From NCBI RefSeq assembly GCF_900096755.1, contig NZ_LT615227.1:1538538-1602537 (forward strand): a stretch of 64,000 bases of DNA, read 5' to 3'. The position numbers and the translations under genes are program-made. Source of the DNA: Polynucleobacter necessarius. Lineage in GTDB: Bacteria > Pseudomonadota > Gammaproteobacteria > Burkholderiales > Burkholderiaceae. Shown piece after piece: positions 37,768 through 47,241 of this stretch. The notes beneath the pieces are model-generated. The model was not told where the DNA came from. It saw only the letters and a program-made list of their open reading frames with translations, and did not search any database. Position 1 is the first letter of the stretch; every line of letters begins with the position of its first letter.

Positions 37768-39062
37768 ATGAAAGACCTAGAGAGCCTCAGCGCTACCCAA
37801 CCCAAGCCGTTCACGCCCTATCCAAAAGGGAAATCAAGGCCTCCGACCTCCTGCTCTCCTGCTTAGACCGTATAGGGCAAAAAGAGAGCCTGGACAAGCC
37901 TTAGCAAGGAGAACACCTTATCTCGAGCTAAAACGCTGGATAAAGGTGCTGTAAAAGGCCTATTACACGGTCTTCCTATTGGCGTTAAGGATCTGTATGA
38001 CACCTTTGACCTCCCAACGGCCTATGGGTCCCCTATATACGCAAATCACTACCCAGAAACGGACGCTGTATCCATTGCATTAATGCGGCAAATAGGCGGA
38101 ATCATTCTAGGCAAAACCAAGACGACAGAATTTACCTCTTTTAAACCCGCCCAGACCACCAACCCTCATGATTCTTCCTTTACGCCTGGCGGCTCATCCA
38201 GCGGATCAGCTGCTGCTGTAGCGGACTTCATGGTTCTCCTTGCTACCGGCAGCAAGTCAAACGGCTGGTTCGATTATTCGCCCCGCCTCTTTTTGCGGTG
38301 TTGTTGGCTTTAAACCTAGCTTTGGAAAGATCAGCATCGCGGGTGTAAAAAGCCTCTCGGTGTCATTAGACACAATGGGGTGTTTTGGCAGAACGGTTGA
38401 GGATGTTGCCCTTGGGGTAGCAGCCATGAGTGGCGATTATGAAATGGCCAAAGTGCAAGAGCTGCACAATAAACCCCGAATTGCTATCTGCAAAACATCA
38501 TCATGGTCACAAGCGTACAAAGAGACTAGCACCGCTTTAGCTGTTGCTCGACATGCAGCTGAATCATTATGCAAAGGTTCCGTCCTTGACCTAACCCTGC
38601 CGAATGCTTGCAATGAGATCGAACAAGTTCAAGCACGCATCATGCTTTCCGAAATGTCTCGCAGACTAACATTCGAAAGAATTCACTATCCTAAAAAGTT
38701 AAGCGCTCTACTTTTAAAGCAACTTGATGACGGTGCTGAGATTGCGTATTTGCAATATGCCTCTGACATCATTGTTGCCAACACTACAAAGACATCGATT
38801 AAAGACTTATTCGACAATCAAGTAGATATCCTCATAGCACCAAGCGCCCTTAATTAAAGAAGGCACTGGAGACCCTATTTTTTGTAGAGGCTGGACCTTA
38901 TTGGGGCTGCCTTGCATTAATATTAATGTCACAAGCGGCCCAAATGGTTTACCTGTTGGCGTACAACTAATAGCGGGCCCTGGTAAAGATCATTTGTTGC
39001 TCAGCGTAGCAAGAGCTTTTGCCAAGGCATTGCCTGACCCCGTTTTACGAGATCAGGCTTAA
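37768..39062 (+). pseudogene. Amidase-signature family hydrolase, multiply frameshifted
   Basis: Amidase-signature enzymes hydrolyse C-N bonds with a Ser-cisSer-Lys triad. Fragments in three frames: MKDLESLSATQ; VHALSKREIKASDLLLSCLD; GLLHGLPIGVKDLYDTFDLP (catalytic Lys); FTPGGSSSGSAAAVADFMV (Ser loop); SQTAGSIIRPASFCGVVGFK; and a tail GWTLLGLPCININVTSGPNG ... GVQLIAGPGKDHLLLSVARA to a TAA at 39060-39062. Lesions: CCCAA duplicated at 37796-37805; a gap near 37905; about four extra bases near 38255; one extra A near 38853. The substrate cannot be inferred; glutamyl-tRNA amidotransferase GatA is less likely because the partner genes gatB and gatC are absent here. Confidence 0.88.
37796..37805. 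repeat. Perfect 5-bp tandem duplication (CCCAA x2) disrupting the amidase gene
   Basis: Dropping one CCCAA unit joins SLSATQ directly to AVHALSKREIKASDLLL, the expected start of the amidase. The event is eleven codons from the ATG. Confidence 0.82.
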
Positions 39063-39067
39063 AAGTT

Positions 39068-40063
39068 TTAATCCAAAGTAATGTTTGCGGATTTAATTGC
39101 CTTGTTCCAATAAGGCAGCTCTTTTTTCACAAGAGCATCAGTGGCTGCAGGAGTGAGGTAACGCAACTCTACGCCAGCGGCATCCGCACGTTCTTTAATC
39201 TCAGGCAAGGCCAAACTCTTCTTTACAGAAGCCGTCAATTTATTCACGATTGGAGCCGGCGTACCAGCAGGCGCGAATAATGCCGCCCAAGACTCTAGTT
39301 GAAATGAGGGTAAGCCAGCTTCCGCCGTTGTAGGTACGTTCGGCGTGCCTGGATGACGGTTTTTACCTGTCACCGCAAGCCCTTTTAGCTTACCGCTTTG
39401 CACATGCTGCATGAGTGATGGTGGTGTACTGATAAATACCTGCACCTGACCAGCTAGTACGTCTTGAATTACTGGGCCGGATCCTTTGTAAGGAACGTGC
39501 GCCATGTCAACGCCAGTGGTTTGCTTAAACATCTCGGTACCAATATGCGATACAGAACCGTTGCCCTGGGAGGCGTAATTAAGTTTCCCTGGGTTAGCTT
39601 TTGCATACGCAATAAACTCTTTTAAATTATTCACTGGCACGGATGGATGAACAGCGATGACATTAGTAGAGACAGTTAATAACGCAATTGGTGAAAAATC
39701 TTTAATCGGATCCCAAGGAAGTTTATCCATTAAGGCTGGATTTCCTACGTGATAACCAGAATAAGAAATTAACAACGTGTAGCCATCAGGCTTGGCATTG
39801 GCAACATACTGATAAGCAATATTGCCACTAGCGCCAGGCTTGTTATCAACCACAACTGTCTGACCAATTACCCTGGATAAAGGCTCGCTTAATAGTCGCG
39901 CTGAGGTATCAACCAAACCACCTGGTGGATTAGGAGCTACCAAAGTAATGGGCTTATCTGGATAGGTTTGTGCGCTTAGGATTTGAGTGCACGCAGCAAA
40001 GGCAAAGCCAAAGCCAAAGCCAAAGCCAACTACTAGCTTATGCGAAAGGTGAAGTTTTTTCAT
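39068..40063 (-). CDS. Tripartite tricarboxylate transporter-type substrate-binding protein (TctC/Bug family)
   Basis: 331-residue periplasmic binding protein. Signal peptide about residues 1-31, with an unusual GFGFGFGFAFA stretch in its hydrophobic core. Body shows Bug-family motifs: YPDKPITLVAPNPPGG, VVDNKPGASGNIAYQYVANA, DGYTLLISYSGYHVGNP, MAHVPYKGSGPVIQDVLAGQ. Such proteins capture carboxylates or other organic acids. No TctA/TctB membrane genes are nearby, which is common for orphan Bug proteins in Burkholderiales. It lies just after the broken OYE-type gene and converges with the broken amidase; a former catabolic cluster is plausible. Confidence 0.9.
   Translation of the reverse strand: MKKLHLSHKLVVGFGFGFGFAFAACTQILSAQTYPDKPITLVAPNPPGGLVDTSARLLSEPLSRVIGQTVVVDNKPGASGNIAYQYVANAKPDGYTLLISYSGYHVGNPALMDKLPWDPIKDFSPIALLTVSTNVIAVHPSVPVNNLKEFIAYAKANPGKLNYASQGNGSVSHIGTEMFKQTTGVDMAHVPYKGSGPVIQDVLAGQVQVFISTPPSLMQHVQSGKLKGLAVTGKNRHPGTPNVPTTAEAGLPSFQLESWAALFAPAGTPAPIVNKLTASVKKSLALPEIKERADAAGVELRYLTPAATDALVKKELPYWNKAIKSANITLD
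39998..40027. repeat. (AAAGCC)4 hexanucleotide repeat in the signal-peptide coding region
   Basis: Four perfect AAAGCC copies at 40004-40027 plus a near copy (AAAGGC) at 39998-40003. On the coding strand they give Gly-Phe repeats in the hydrophobic core of the TctC-like signal peptide. Unit changes keep the frame but change signal length. Confidence 0.75.
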
Positions 40064-40099
40064 TCAAGGCTCCTGTATATTTTTTTAGTTATTTGTAAT

Positions 40100-41190
40100 T
40101 TATCTTTGCCCAACTTTAACGCTTCCAAATACAGCTTGCGCTTCTCTGGGTAGGCAGCGCCAATAACGCTCATTACCAACGACATTACCATCTAAAGCTG
40201 CGGCAGCTTCCCAGGCCCAACGTGGCTTATAAAGAAATGCTCTGGCCAATGCGATTAAATCTGCATCACCATGCTGCAAAATTTCTTCAGCCTGATGTGG
40301 GTCCGTAATTAATCCAACCGTCATAGTTGGCAAACCTGATTGGTCTTTCACAATCTTTGCAAAAGGAACCTGGTAGTTAGGTCCAATAGCTATTTTTTGC
40401 TTAGGAGATATACCGCCTGAAGATATATGAACAAAGTCGCATCCGAGAGGTTTTAACATTTGCGCAAATTGCGCAGTTTCTTCAGGGGTCCAGCCCCCTC
40501 TATCCAATCGCTTGCTGAAATTCGAATGCCCAAAACACCTTGATAGGCTTTGCGTACCGCTGCAAAGAGCTCAAGCGGAAAGCGAATGCGGTTTTCGAAG
40601 GAGTCGCCATATTCATCGGTTCTTTGATTGGCTATAGGCGATAAAAATTGATGCAATAAGTAGCCATGCGCTCCATGTAGCTCTATTCCATCAATACCAA
40701 TTCGTTCAGTACGAATGGCTGCCGTAACAAATGCATCGATGATTCCCTGCAATTGGTCTTTGGTAAGTTCGTGTGGCAAGCGTTCACCGTCAAGCTGAGG
40801 AATGGCTGAAGGCGCTAAAGTTTCCCAACCGCCTTGTTCAGCCGGTAATAACTGTCCACCATCCCAAGGGGTTGCACTTGAAGCCTTGCGCCCTGCATGT
40901 GCCAATTGGATAAACACAGGTGTTGTAGGCGAAGGCGGCCTCAGTGCGGTCAATCCCATAAGCCTAAACAGGCGGGTTGTAATACGAGCCTCAGGGGTAA
41001 CGCCTGTAGCCTCAATAATGAATAAAGCGGCCCCACCATTCAATAAATTACCCCAATGCATTAAATGCCAGTCAGTCGCCTCGCCATTATTTGCCGAATA
41101 TTGGCACATTGTGGCAATCACAATGCGGTTTGCCAGCCCCAAGGGGTCACGCGGAGAATTGAGGGTATAGCTTGAAAAGAGGAGACTCAT
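40100..41190 (-). pseudogene. NADH:flavin oxidoreductase (old yellow enzyme, YqjM/NamA-like), broken
   Basis: OYE-family FMN enzyme reducing activated C=C bonds. Start at the ATG at 41190 with GGAG. Seen: IVIATMCQYSANNGEATDWH, QLAHAGRKASS, IDGIELHGAHGYLLHQFLSP, NQRTDEYGDSFENRIRFPLE, and then in another frame HISSGGISP and DLIALARAFLYKPRWAWEAA. The main break is at the C5 tract 40494-40498; with C6 the protein reads SDWIEGGWTPEETAQFAQML. A further damaged patch at about 40925-40980 hides two apparent one-base insertions and a deletion that cancel in frame: ITPACLGLWD appears only if frames are switched, and about ten residues before TTPVFIQLAHAG are missing. Confidence 0.87.
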
Positions 41191-41470
41191 GAAATGCCTT
41201 AAAAGTCCCAAAAAGGGGTCAAAAATACGAAAAATACCGTTAAGCGATAGAATACTTAAAAAGCAGAATAAACGAGACAGCGAAGTCGTGCAGACCACTA
41301 GGTTGATCGGTTTTTTTTGACATTTATCGATACAAACCACTCAAATTAAGAGACTATGAACGCACCTCAAGCCTTTGAATCCAAAGAAGATATTGGCCAC
41401 TACGTTGGCGGCGCTGTACTAAACCCAAAAGATGGACGCTTTGCGGATGTCTATAACCCAGCCAAAGGCA

Positions 41471-41480
41471 CTGTACTGTA
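41471..41480. repeat. mmsA: Perfect 5-bp tandem duplication (CTGTA x2) disrupting mmsA
   Basis: GGCACTGTACTGTAGCCCG contains the duplicated unit and a premature TAG. One copy fewer gives GGC ACT GTA GCC CG, in frame with the rest of mmsA. Confidence 0.88.
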
Positions 41481-42357
41481 GCCCGTCGCGTTGCCCTAGC
41501 AAGCCGCAAGGATGTCGTTGCTGCTGTAGCTGTAGCTCAGAAGGCTTTTGAGAGCTGGAGCCAGACAAGCCCCCTACGTCGCGCTCGTATCATGTTCAAA
41601 TATCTCGAATTGCTCAACGCTAACCGTGATGAGCTTGCCGCGATCATTACCGCTGAGCATGGCAAAGTATTTACTGGCGCACAAGGCGAAGTTACTCGAG
41701 GGATTGAAATCGTTGAATTTGCCACCGGCATTCCGGAATTGCTCAAAGGCGAGTACACAGAGCAAGTTTCAACTGACATTGACAACTGGGTTATGCGCCA
41801 GCCTTTAGGTGTAGTTGCAGGCATCACGCCATTTAACTTCCCCGTCATGGTTCCTATGTGGATGTTCCCAATGGCAATTGCCTGCGGCAATACCTTCATC
41901 CTCAAGCCCAGTCCTACCGACCCATCCGCATCATTGTTTATGGCCAAACTCTTAAAAGAAGCCGGTCTTCCGGATGGCGTATTTAATGTGGTGCAAGGCG
42001 ATAAAGAAGCTGTTGATGCCTTGATTGAAAATCCAGACGTAAAAGCAATTAGCTTTGTTGGATCAACTCCTATTGCAAACTACATCTACGAACGTTGCGC
42101 CCATTTTGGCAAACGCTCGCAAGCATTGGGCGGCGCCAAGAATCACATGGTCATCATGCCTGATGCCGACATAGATAAAGCCATCGATGCTTTGGTGGGT
42201 GCCGCTTATCGTTCTGCCGGCGAGCGCTGCATGGCAATTTCAGTTGCAGTACTAGTAGGCGATGTTGCTGAAAAAATTATGCCAAAACTGATTGAGCGCA
42301 CCAAAACACTCAAAGTAAAAAATGGCATGGAATTGGATGCTGAAATGGGCCCAATCG

Positions 42358-42371
42358 TTACAAATTACAAA
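42358..42371. repeat. mmsA: Perfect 7-bp tandem duplication (TTACAAA x2) disrupting mmsA
   Basis: Deleting one TTACAAA copy reconnects PIVTK to [11 protein letters not shown] in one frame. This is the second duplication lesion in the same gene. Confidence 0.88.
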
Positions 42372-42908
42372 GGCTGCTTTAGAGCGCATCACTGGTTACA
42401 TTGATAACGGCGTTGCATCAGGAGCAAAACTCTTGGTTGATGGCCGCGGACTAAAAGTAAAAGTGCCTAGCTGTGAAAATGGATTCTTCTTGGGCGGCAC
42501 CCTATTCGATGGCGTTACTCCAGATATGAAGATCTATCTCGAAGAAATCTTTGGACCAGCTCTGTCTTGCTTACGCGTTGCCAACTTTACTGAGGCTTTG
42601 AATCTCGTGAATTCTTGTGAATACGGCAATGGTGTTGCTTGCTTTACAAGTGACGGTAATATTGCCCGCGAGTTTGCTCGTCGCGTTCAAGTAGGCATGG
42701 TTGGTATTAACGTACCTATTCCTGTGCCAATGGCTTGGCACGGATTTGGCGGCTGGAAGAAATCACTCTTTGGCGATATGCATGCGTACGGTAAAGAAGG
42801 TGTTCGCTTCTATACCAAGCAGAAGAGCGTAATGCAGCGCTGGCCCGAGAGCATTGCTAAGGGCGCAGAGTTTGTGATACCAACCTCTAAGTAATATTGG
42901 CTTGATAC

Positions 42909-42939
42909 AAAAATAGCGATCTACGGATCGCTATTTTTT
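42909..42939. terminator. Strong bidirectional rho-independent terminator
   Basis: AATAGCGATC (42912-42921) pairs perfectly with GATCGCTATT (42926-42935) around TACG, with flanking A-run and T-run. It ends mmsA on the plus strand and the DUF1178 transcript on the minus strand. Confidence 0.88.
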
Positions 42940-42971
42940 GCCCTCCCGAAGAGGTATTGATACAAGGGGCC

Positions 42972-43460
42972 CTATTGAAGGGTATTTTTTAGCGCCGGCA
43001 TCATGGGCATCGCCATCACTTCAATACCCTCATCCTGAAGCGCTTCTGCCTCATCCAAAGTAGTTTGACCGCGGATACTTCTTTCCGGGGATTCTTTGTA
43101 ATGAATTTTTCTAGCTTCTTCAGCAAATGCAGTGCCAACATCTTCTGATTTGCCCATCAAGTCACGCATACCTTTGAGAAAAGCAGCCTGAACCTGAGCC
43201 TCTAGTTGAGAATGGTCATTGCCTGTAAGTGCAACAACATCACCGCTGATGCTGCCCATATCCGCCTTAGAAACAGTCAGCTCGGTAGAGCTGCTAGATT
43301 TTGCAATATGTGGCGCTGACGGCATGCGCGTGATTTCAGTACTGTCACATACTGGGCAAGCAAGCATTCCGCTATCTTGTTGATCAAGACAGTCCTGCTC
43401 TGAGGCAAACCATCCCTCAAAACGATGATCTAGAGGGCAAGCGAGGTTATAAACTTTCAT
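42972..43460 (-). CDS. DUF1178 family protein
   Basis: 162 residues; family of unknown function common in alpha- and beta-proteobacteria. Seen: N-terminal MKVYNLACPLDHRFEGWF, then CPVCDS; together with the first Cys these suggest a small zinc-binding knuckle (C8 and CxxC near residues 35-38). A Ser-rich linker and an acidic helical C-terminal half follow (KMHYKESPERSIRGQTT-like region, EEARKIHYKES). The ATG at 43460 matches the family start; the longer frame is not supported. Downstream of the NUDIX gene on the same strand with a 67-base gap. Confidence 0.88.
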   Translation of the reverse strand: MKVYNLACPLDHRFEGWFASEQDCLDQQDSGMLACPVCDSTEITRMPSAPHIAKSSSSTELTVSKADMGSISGDVVALTGNDHSQLEAQVQAAFLKGMRDLMGKSEDVGTAFAEEARKIHYKESPERSIRGQTTLDEAEALQDEGIEVMAMPMMPALKNTLQ

Positions 43461-43527
43461 AAAACGTATATATGTGGGCAAAATCATTAAATTCAATAGC
43501 CCTATTTTAATCGGGATTAACCTTCAC

Positions 43528-44127
43528 CTATTTAATTGGGGTTGGCGCCACCAATCCACGACGATAGCGGTCCAACCAATAGGCGGATATCGTGGTTTTT
43601 ACGTCGGTAATCTCACCCTCTTCGACCCAGGATATTAGCCGCTCAAGTGGGGCCGCAAATACGTCTAAAAACTCTTCATCATCCAGATGACTTTTTCCGG
43701 GAACCAAGTCTTCAGCCAAGTAGATATCAATTAACTCTGTTGAATATGAAATTACAGGATGAATGCGACGTATATAGCTCCACTTTTCAGTGGTATAGCC
43801 AGTCTCCTCCTCGAGCTCACGTTGGGCACACAACAAATGATCCTCACCAACCTCTAACTTTCCTGCGGGTATCTCAATGCATGCCTTAGCGATTGGATAG
43901 CGATATTGGCGCTCTAAAAGAACCCTGCCATCATCTAAGATTGCGACAATAGCAACGGCTCCGGGATGCGTTAAATACTCTCGCGTGGCTTCTTGTCCAT
44001 CAGGCAATGAAACTGTATCGCGCTTCATGTGTAAAAAGATGCCGCCGTAAATATCTTCTCCAGAGATACGCTCTTCTCTTAAGTGCTGGTCACCCGCCGG
44101 CAAATCTTCAAATGTTTTTTCAGCCAT
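43528..44127 (-). CDS. NUDIX hydrolase (ADP-ribose pyrophosphatase type)
   Basis: 199 residues. NUDIX box GKLEVGEDHLLCAQRELEEETGY (split here: GKLEVGED, then RELEEETGY) near residues 92-114 coordinates Mg2+. Upstream VLLERQYRYPIAKACIEIPAG is typical of ADP-ribose pyrophosphatases (NudF/YffH-like), which hydrolyse ADP-ribose to AMP and ribose-5-phosphate. The start is the ATG at 44127; an in-frame TTG one codon earlier is less likely. Sits 113 bases downstream of nuoN beyond the nuo terminator, next to an NADH-oxidising complex, consistent with NAD-metabolite housekeeping (inference). Confidence 0.88.
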   Translation of the reverse strand: MAEKTFEDLPAGDQHLREERISGEDIYGGIFLHMKRDTVSLPDGQEATREYLTHPGAVAIVAILDDGRVLLERQYRYPIAKACIEIPAGKLEVGEDHLLCAQRELEEETGYTTEKWSYIRRIHPVISYSTELIDIYLAEDLVPGKSHLDDEEFLDVFAAPLERLISWVEEGEITDVKTTISAYWLDRYRRGLVAPTPIK

Positions 44128-44197
44128 CAAATATCTCTTTAAAAGTAGGATGATTTATCTTATAAAAAATAAGTGTCATTACGATGTCACAAATAAT

Positions 44198-44220
44198 AAA
44201 GACTCCACTTAGGAGCCTTT
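44198..44220 (-). terminator. Terminator of the nuo operon
   Basis: On the minus strand AAAGGCTCC and GGAGTCTTT form a 9-bp stem (one G-U) around TAAGT, followed by ATTATTTG. It is 21 bases after the nuoN stop. Confidence 0.65.
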
Positions 44221-44240
44221 ATATACTGTTACCGCAGTCC

Positions 44241-45740
44241 TTAGGAACCTAGTAATGTGCGACGCATTGCATCCAAGCATAGACTCATTAAGCCGGCGGG
44301 AACAATGCCAATCACCAGAACCAGAATGCTGTTTAGGCCTAGGATGCCTTTAGCAAAACCCGATCCAGAAACAGTGATCTCGTGTTCAGGCTCATCAAAA
44401 TACATGACCTTCACAACACGAAGATAGTAGAAAGCGCCAATCAAGGATGCAATCACTGCAATGATTGCCAAGAAGGTATGCTCCGCATCAACTAAAGCCT
44501 CAAGTACACCTAATTTAGCTGCAAATCCAACTGTCGGCGGAATACCAGCCAATGAGAACATCATCACCAAGCCGATAAATGCAAACCAGGGGTGCTTCTT
44601 ATTAAGGCCTTTTAAGCCATCCAGCGTTTCACAGTCATAACCCTTGCGAGATAAAACCATCAATAAACCGAACGTACCTAATGTTGTCAAAACATAGGTG
44701 ATCGCATAGAACATGGATGCGCTAAATGCGTGATCATCAAATACCGACAACATACCCAGTAAAACAAAGCCCATTTGCGCGATAGCTGAATAGGCCAACA
44801 TACGCTTCACATTGGTTTGCGCAATCGCAGTAACGTTACCAACCACTAGAGATAACAAAGCCAGCAATACCAACATTGGTTGCCAATCACCCATCAATGG
44901 CAACAAAGTATTTACGAGCAGACGGAATAACAAGGCAAAAGCAGCCAGCTTAGGTGCGGCAGCAATCATCAAAGTAACAGCTGTAGGGGCGCCTTGATAG
45001 ACGTCTGGCACCCACATATGGAAAGGTACGACACCTAGCTTAAACGCTAAGCCAGCAACAATAAATACCAAACCAAATGCCATTACCAAGTGATTTACAC
45101 GTGGATCAGCAACTGTTTTGAATATCTCAATCAGATCAAGCGAGCCAGTGACGCCATAAAGCATAGACACGCCGTACAACAAGAAACCGGATGCCAAAGC
45201 GCCAAGGATGAAATACTTAATACCCGCTTCTACGCTCTTTTCGCTGCTATGGCGCATCGCAACCAAGGCATATGTTGGCAATGCCATCAATTCAAGGCCA
45301 AGGTACAAAGTTAAGAGGTTGGCACCTGAAATTAAAACAAACTGACCAAGCAGAGCAAGCAAAGCCAGAACAATAAAGTCTGGACGGAATAATGCGCGAT
45401 CCATGAGATATTGCTTGGAGTAAATCAAGCCAATCAATACCGCCAAGCAAGAGCAAGCTTTCAATAAATTGGAGAATGGGTCTGACTGAAATAAGCCATT
45501 CATCGCTACTAGAGAGCCGTCACCCATGCGCCCAATGAAGGCGAGCGCAAGATAGGCCAGCAGAATGATCGAGAAAAAATATACAAATCCAACGCCGCGA
45601 GGGGTATGGAATATATCTTGTTCAACGCCAGGAGTGGATACCACTCTCTCGCGCACATAAACACTAACCACCAATAATAGGCAGGTAGCAACTAGTAAAA
45701 CGAGTTCCGGCAGGATGGCGTATAGGTCGAATGCTTGCAT
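44241..45740 (-). CDS. nuoN: NADH-quinone oxidoreductase subunit N
   Basis: 499-residue antiporter-like membrane subunit of complex I, one of three proton-pumping modules. About 14 helices. Seen: the pumping-channel region [40 protein letters not shown], and [20 protein letters not shown], with Lys and Glu in mid-helix positions. Last gene of the nuo operon, followed by a terminator. Starts at the ATG at 45740, 10 bases after nuoM. Confidence 0.95.
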   Translation of the reverse strand: MQAFDLYAILPELVLLVATCLLLVVSVYVRERVVSTPGVEQDIFHTPRGVGFVYFFSIILLAYLALAFIGRMGDGSLVAMNGLFQSDPFSNLLKACSCLAVLIGLIYSKQYLMDRALFRPDFIVLALLALLGQFVLISGANLLTLYLGLELMALPTYALVAMRHSSEKSVEAGIKYFILGALASGFLLYGVSMLYGVTGSLDLIEIFKTVADPRVNHLVMAFGLVFIVAGLAFKLGVVPFHMWVPDVYQGAPTAVTLMIAAAPKLAAFALLFRLLVNTLLPLMGDWQPMLVLLALLSLVVGNVTAIAQTNVKRMLAYSAIAQMGFVLLGMLSVFDDHAFSASMFYAITYVLTTLGTFGLLMVLSRKGYDCETLDGLKGLNKKHPWFAFIGLVMMFSLAGIPPTVGFAAKLGVLEALVDAEHTFLAIIAVIASLIGAFYYLRVVKVMYFDEPEHEITVSGSGFAKGILGLNSILVLVIGIVPAGLMSLCLDAMRRTLLGS

Positions 45741-45750
45741 TTGCTTTTAC

Positions 45751-47217
45751 TCAGAGTTTGCTAACAGCAACGTGCTGTAGCAGATTAATCACAGCAGGAT
45801 GAATGATGTCGGTAAATGGTTTCGGATAAACACCCATTCCCATCACGCAAACTGACAACACCACCATCATGAAATATTCGCGAGCATTGAGATCTTTGAG
45901 AACCTCAACATGCTTATTTGTTACGGCGCCGAAAAACACGCGCTTTACCATCCACAAGGAATACGCCGCGCCAAGTATCAGCGCTGTGGCTGCCAGGACA
46001 CCGATAAAGAAATCGTAGTCAACTGCCGCCAAGATCACCATAAACTCGCCAACGAAACCAGAAGTGGCAGGCAGGCCGCAATTAGCCATGGCCATCAATA
46101 CTGCAAATGCGGCAAATGCAGGCATGCGATGAACCACGCCGCCGTAATCTGCAATTTGACGTGTATGCATGCGGTCATACAAGACGCCAATAGACAAGAA
46201 CATTGCGCCGGCAACAAAGCCGTGTGAAATCATCTGCACAATGCCGCCCTCTATGCCCAATGGACTAAAGAGGAAAAAGCCGAGTGTTACAAATCCCATA
46301 TGTGCTACTGATGAATAAGCTACAAGCTTTTTCATATCTTTTTGCACTAAAGCTACCGCGCCAACATAAATAACGGCAACAAGCGATAAGAAGATAACAA
46401 ACGGGCCTAAATACTGGCTAGCATCTGGGGCAATAGGTAATGAGAAACGCAAGAATCCATAGGCACCCAGCTTGAGCATGATTGCAGCCAAAACCACAGA
46501 GCCGCCTGTCGGCGCTTCAACGTGCACATCAGGCAACCATGTATGCAATGGCCACATTGGCACCTTTACAGCAAACGCCATAAAGAATGCGGCGAACAAT
46601 AGGATTTGCTCAACGATATCAAGTCGTGCGTTCTGCCAAGCCAAAATATCGAAGGTATTTGTAACGTTATACAAATACAACATAGCAACCAGTGTTAGCA
46701 ATGAACCTAACAAGGTGTACAGGAAGAACTTAAATGCGGCGTAGATACGGTTATGACCACCCCATACACCAATAATGATGTACATCGGGATCAATGTAGC
46801 CTCGAAGAATACGTAGAACAACAAGGCATCTAGCGCGCAAAATACGCCGATCATCAATCCAGAGAGAATCATGAAAGAAGCCATGTACTGCGAAACCTTG
46901 GTATCAATAACCTCCCAAGCTGCAATCACAACAATTATGTTGATGAAAGCGGTAAGGACGATAAACCAAACAGAGATTCCGTCGATGCCTAGATAGTAGT
47001 TAATATCGTAGCGCGGAATCCAACTTACCTTCTCAACAAACTGCATGCCAGCATTGGCAATATCAAAATTGATTACCAATGGAAGCGTGGCAATAAAACC
47101 AAGAACAGCACCAACAAGCGCTAACCAGCGAACGCCGGCAGATGGTTTCTCAGACCCATAAAACAGAATAATGAGTCCAAAGAGAATCGGAGTCCAAATT
47201 GCGTAAGAAAGAATCAT
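45751..47217 (-). CDS. nuoM: NADH-quinone oxidoreductase subunit M
   Basis: 488-residue antiporter-like membrane subunit. Seen: YYLGIDGISVWFIVLTAFIN, FFEATLIPMYIIIGVWGG (key Glu), VKVPMWPLHTWLPDVHVEAP, VQKDMKKLVAYSSVAHMGFV (key Lys) and SGFVGEFMVILAA. These match the central proton channel of complex I. Located between nuoL (24-base gap) and nuoN. Confidence 0.96.
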   Translation of the reverse strand: MILSYAIWTPILFGLIILFYGSEKPSAGVRWLALVGAVLGFIATLPLVINFDIANAGMQFVEKVSWIPRYDINYYLGIDGISVWFIVLTAFINIIVVIAAWEVIDTKVSQYMASFMILSGLMIGVFCALDALLFYVFFEATLIPMYIIIGVWGGHNRIYAAFKFFLYTLLGSLLTLVAMLYLYNVTNTFDILAWQNARLDIVEQILLFAAFFMAFAVKVPMWPLHTWLPDVHVEAPTGGSVVLAAIMLKLGAYGFLRFSLPIAPDASQYLGPFVIFLSLVAVIYVGAVALVQKDMKKLVAYSSVAHMGFVTLGFFLFSPLGIEGGIVQMISHGFVAGAMFLSIGVLYDRMHTRQIADYGGVVHRMPAFAAFAVLMAMANCGLPATSGFVGEFMVILAAVDYDFFIGVLAATALILGAAYSLWMVKRVFFGAVTNKHVEVLKDLNAREYFMMVVLSVCVMGMGVYPKPFTDIIHPAVINLLQHVAVSKL

Positions 47218-47241
47218 AGTGGCTACTTAAGTAACAAAGGC

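Larger units (their letters stand above)
41356..42894 (+). pseudogene. mmsA: Methylmalonate-semialdehyde dehydrogenase (CoA-acylating), twice frameshifted
   Basis: MmsA oxidises methylmalonate or malonate semialdehyde to propionyl-CoA/acetyl-CoA in valine and related catabolism. Seen: [20 protein letters not shown], then [75 protein letters not shown], and catalytic Cys in [17 protein letters not shown]. Break 1 is an exact CTGTA duplication (41471-41480); removing one copy yields [14 protein letters not shown]. Break 2 is an exact TTACAAA duplication (42358-42371); removing one copy yields [19 protein letters not shown]. Otherwise the protein looks complete to a TAA at 42892-42894, so the losses appear recent. 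Confidence 0.92.
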
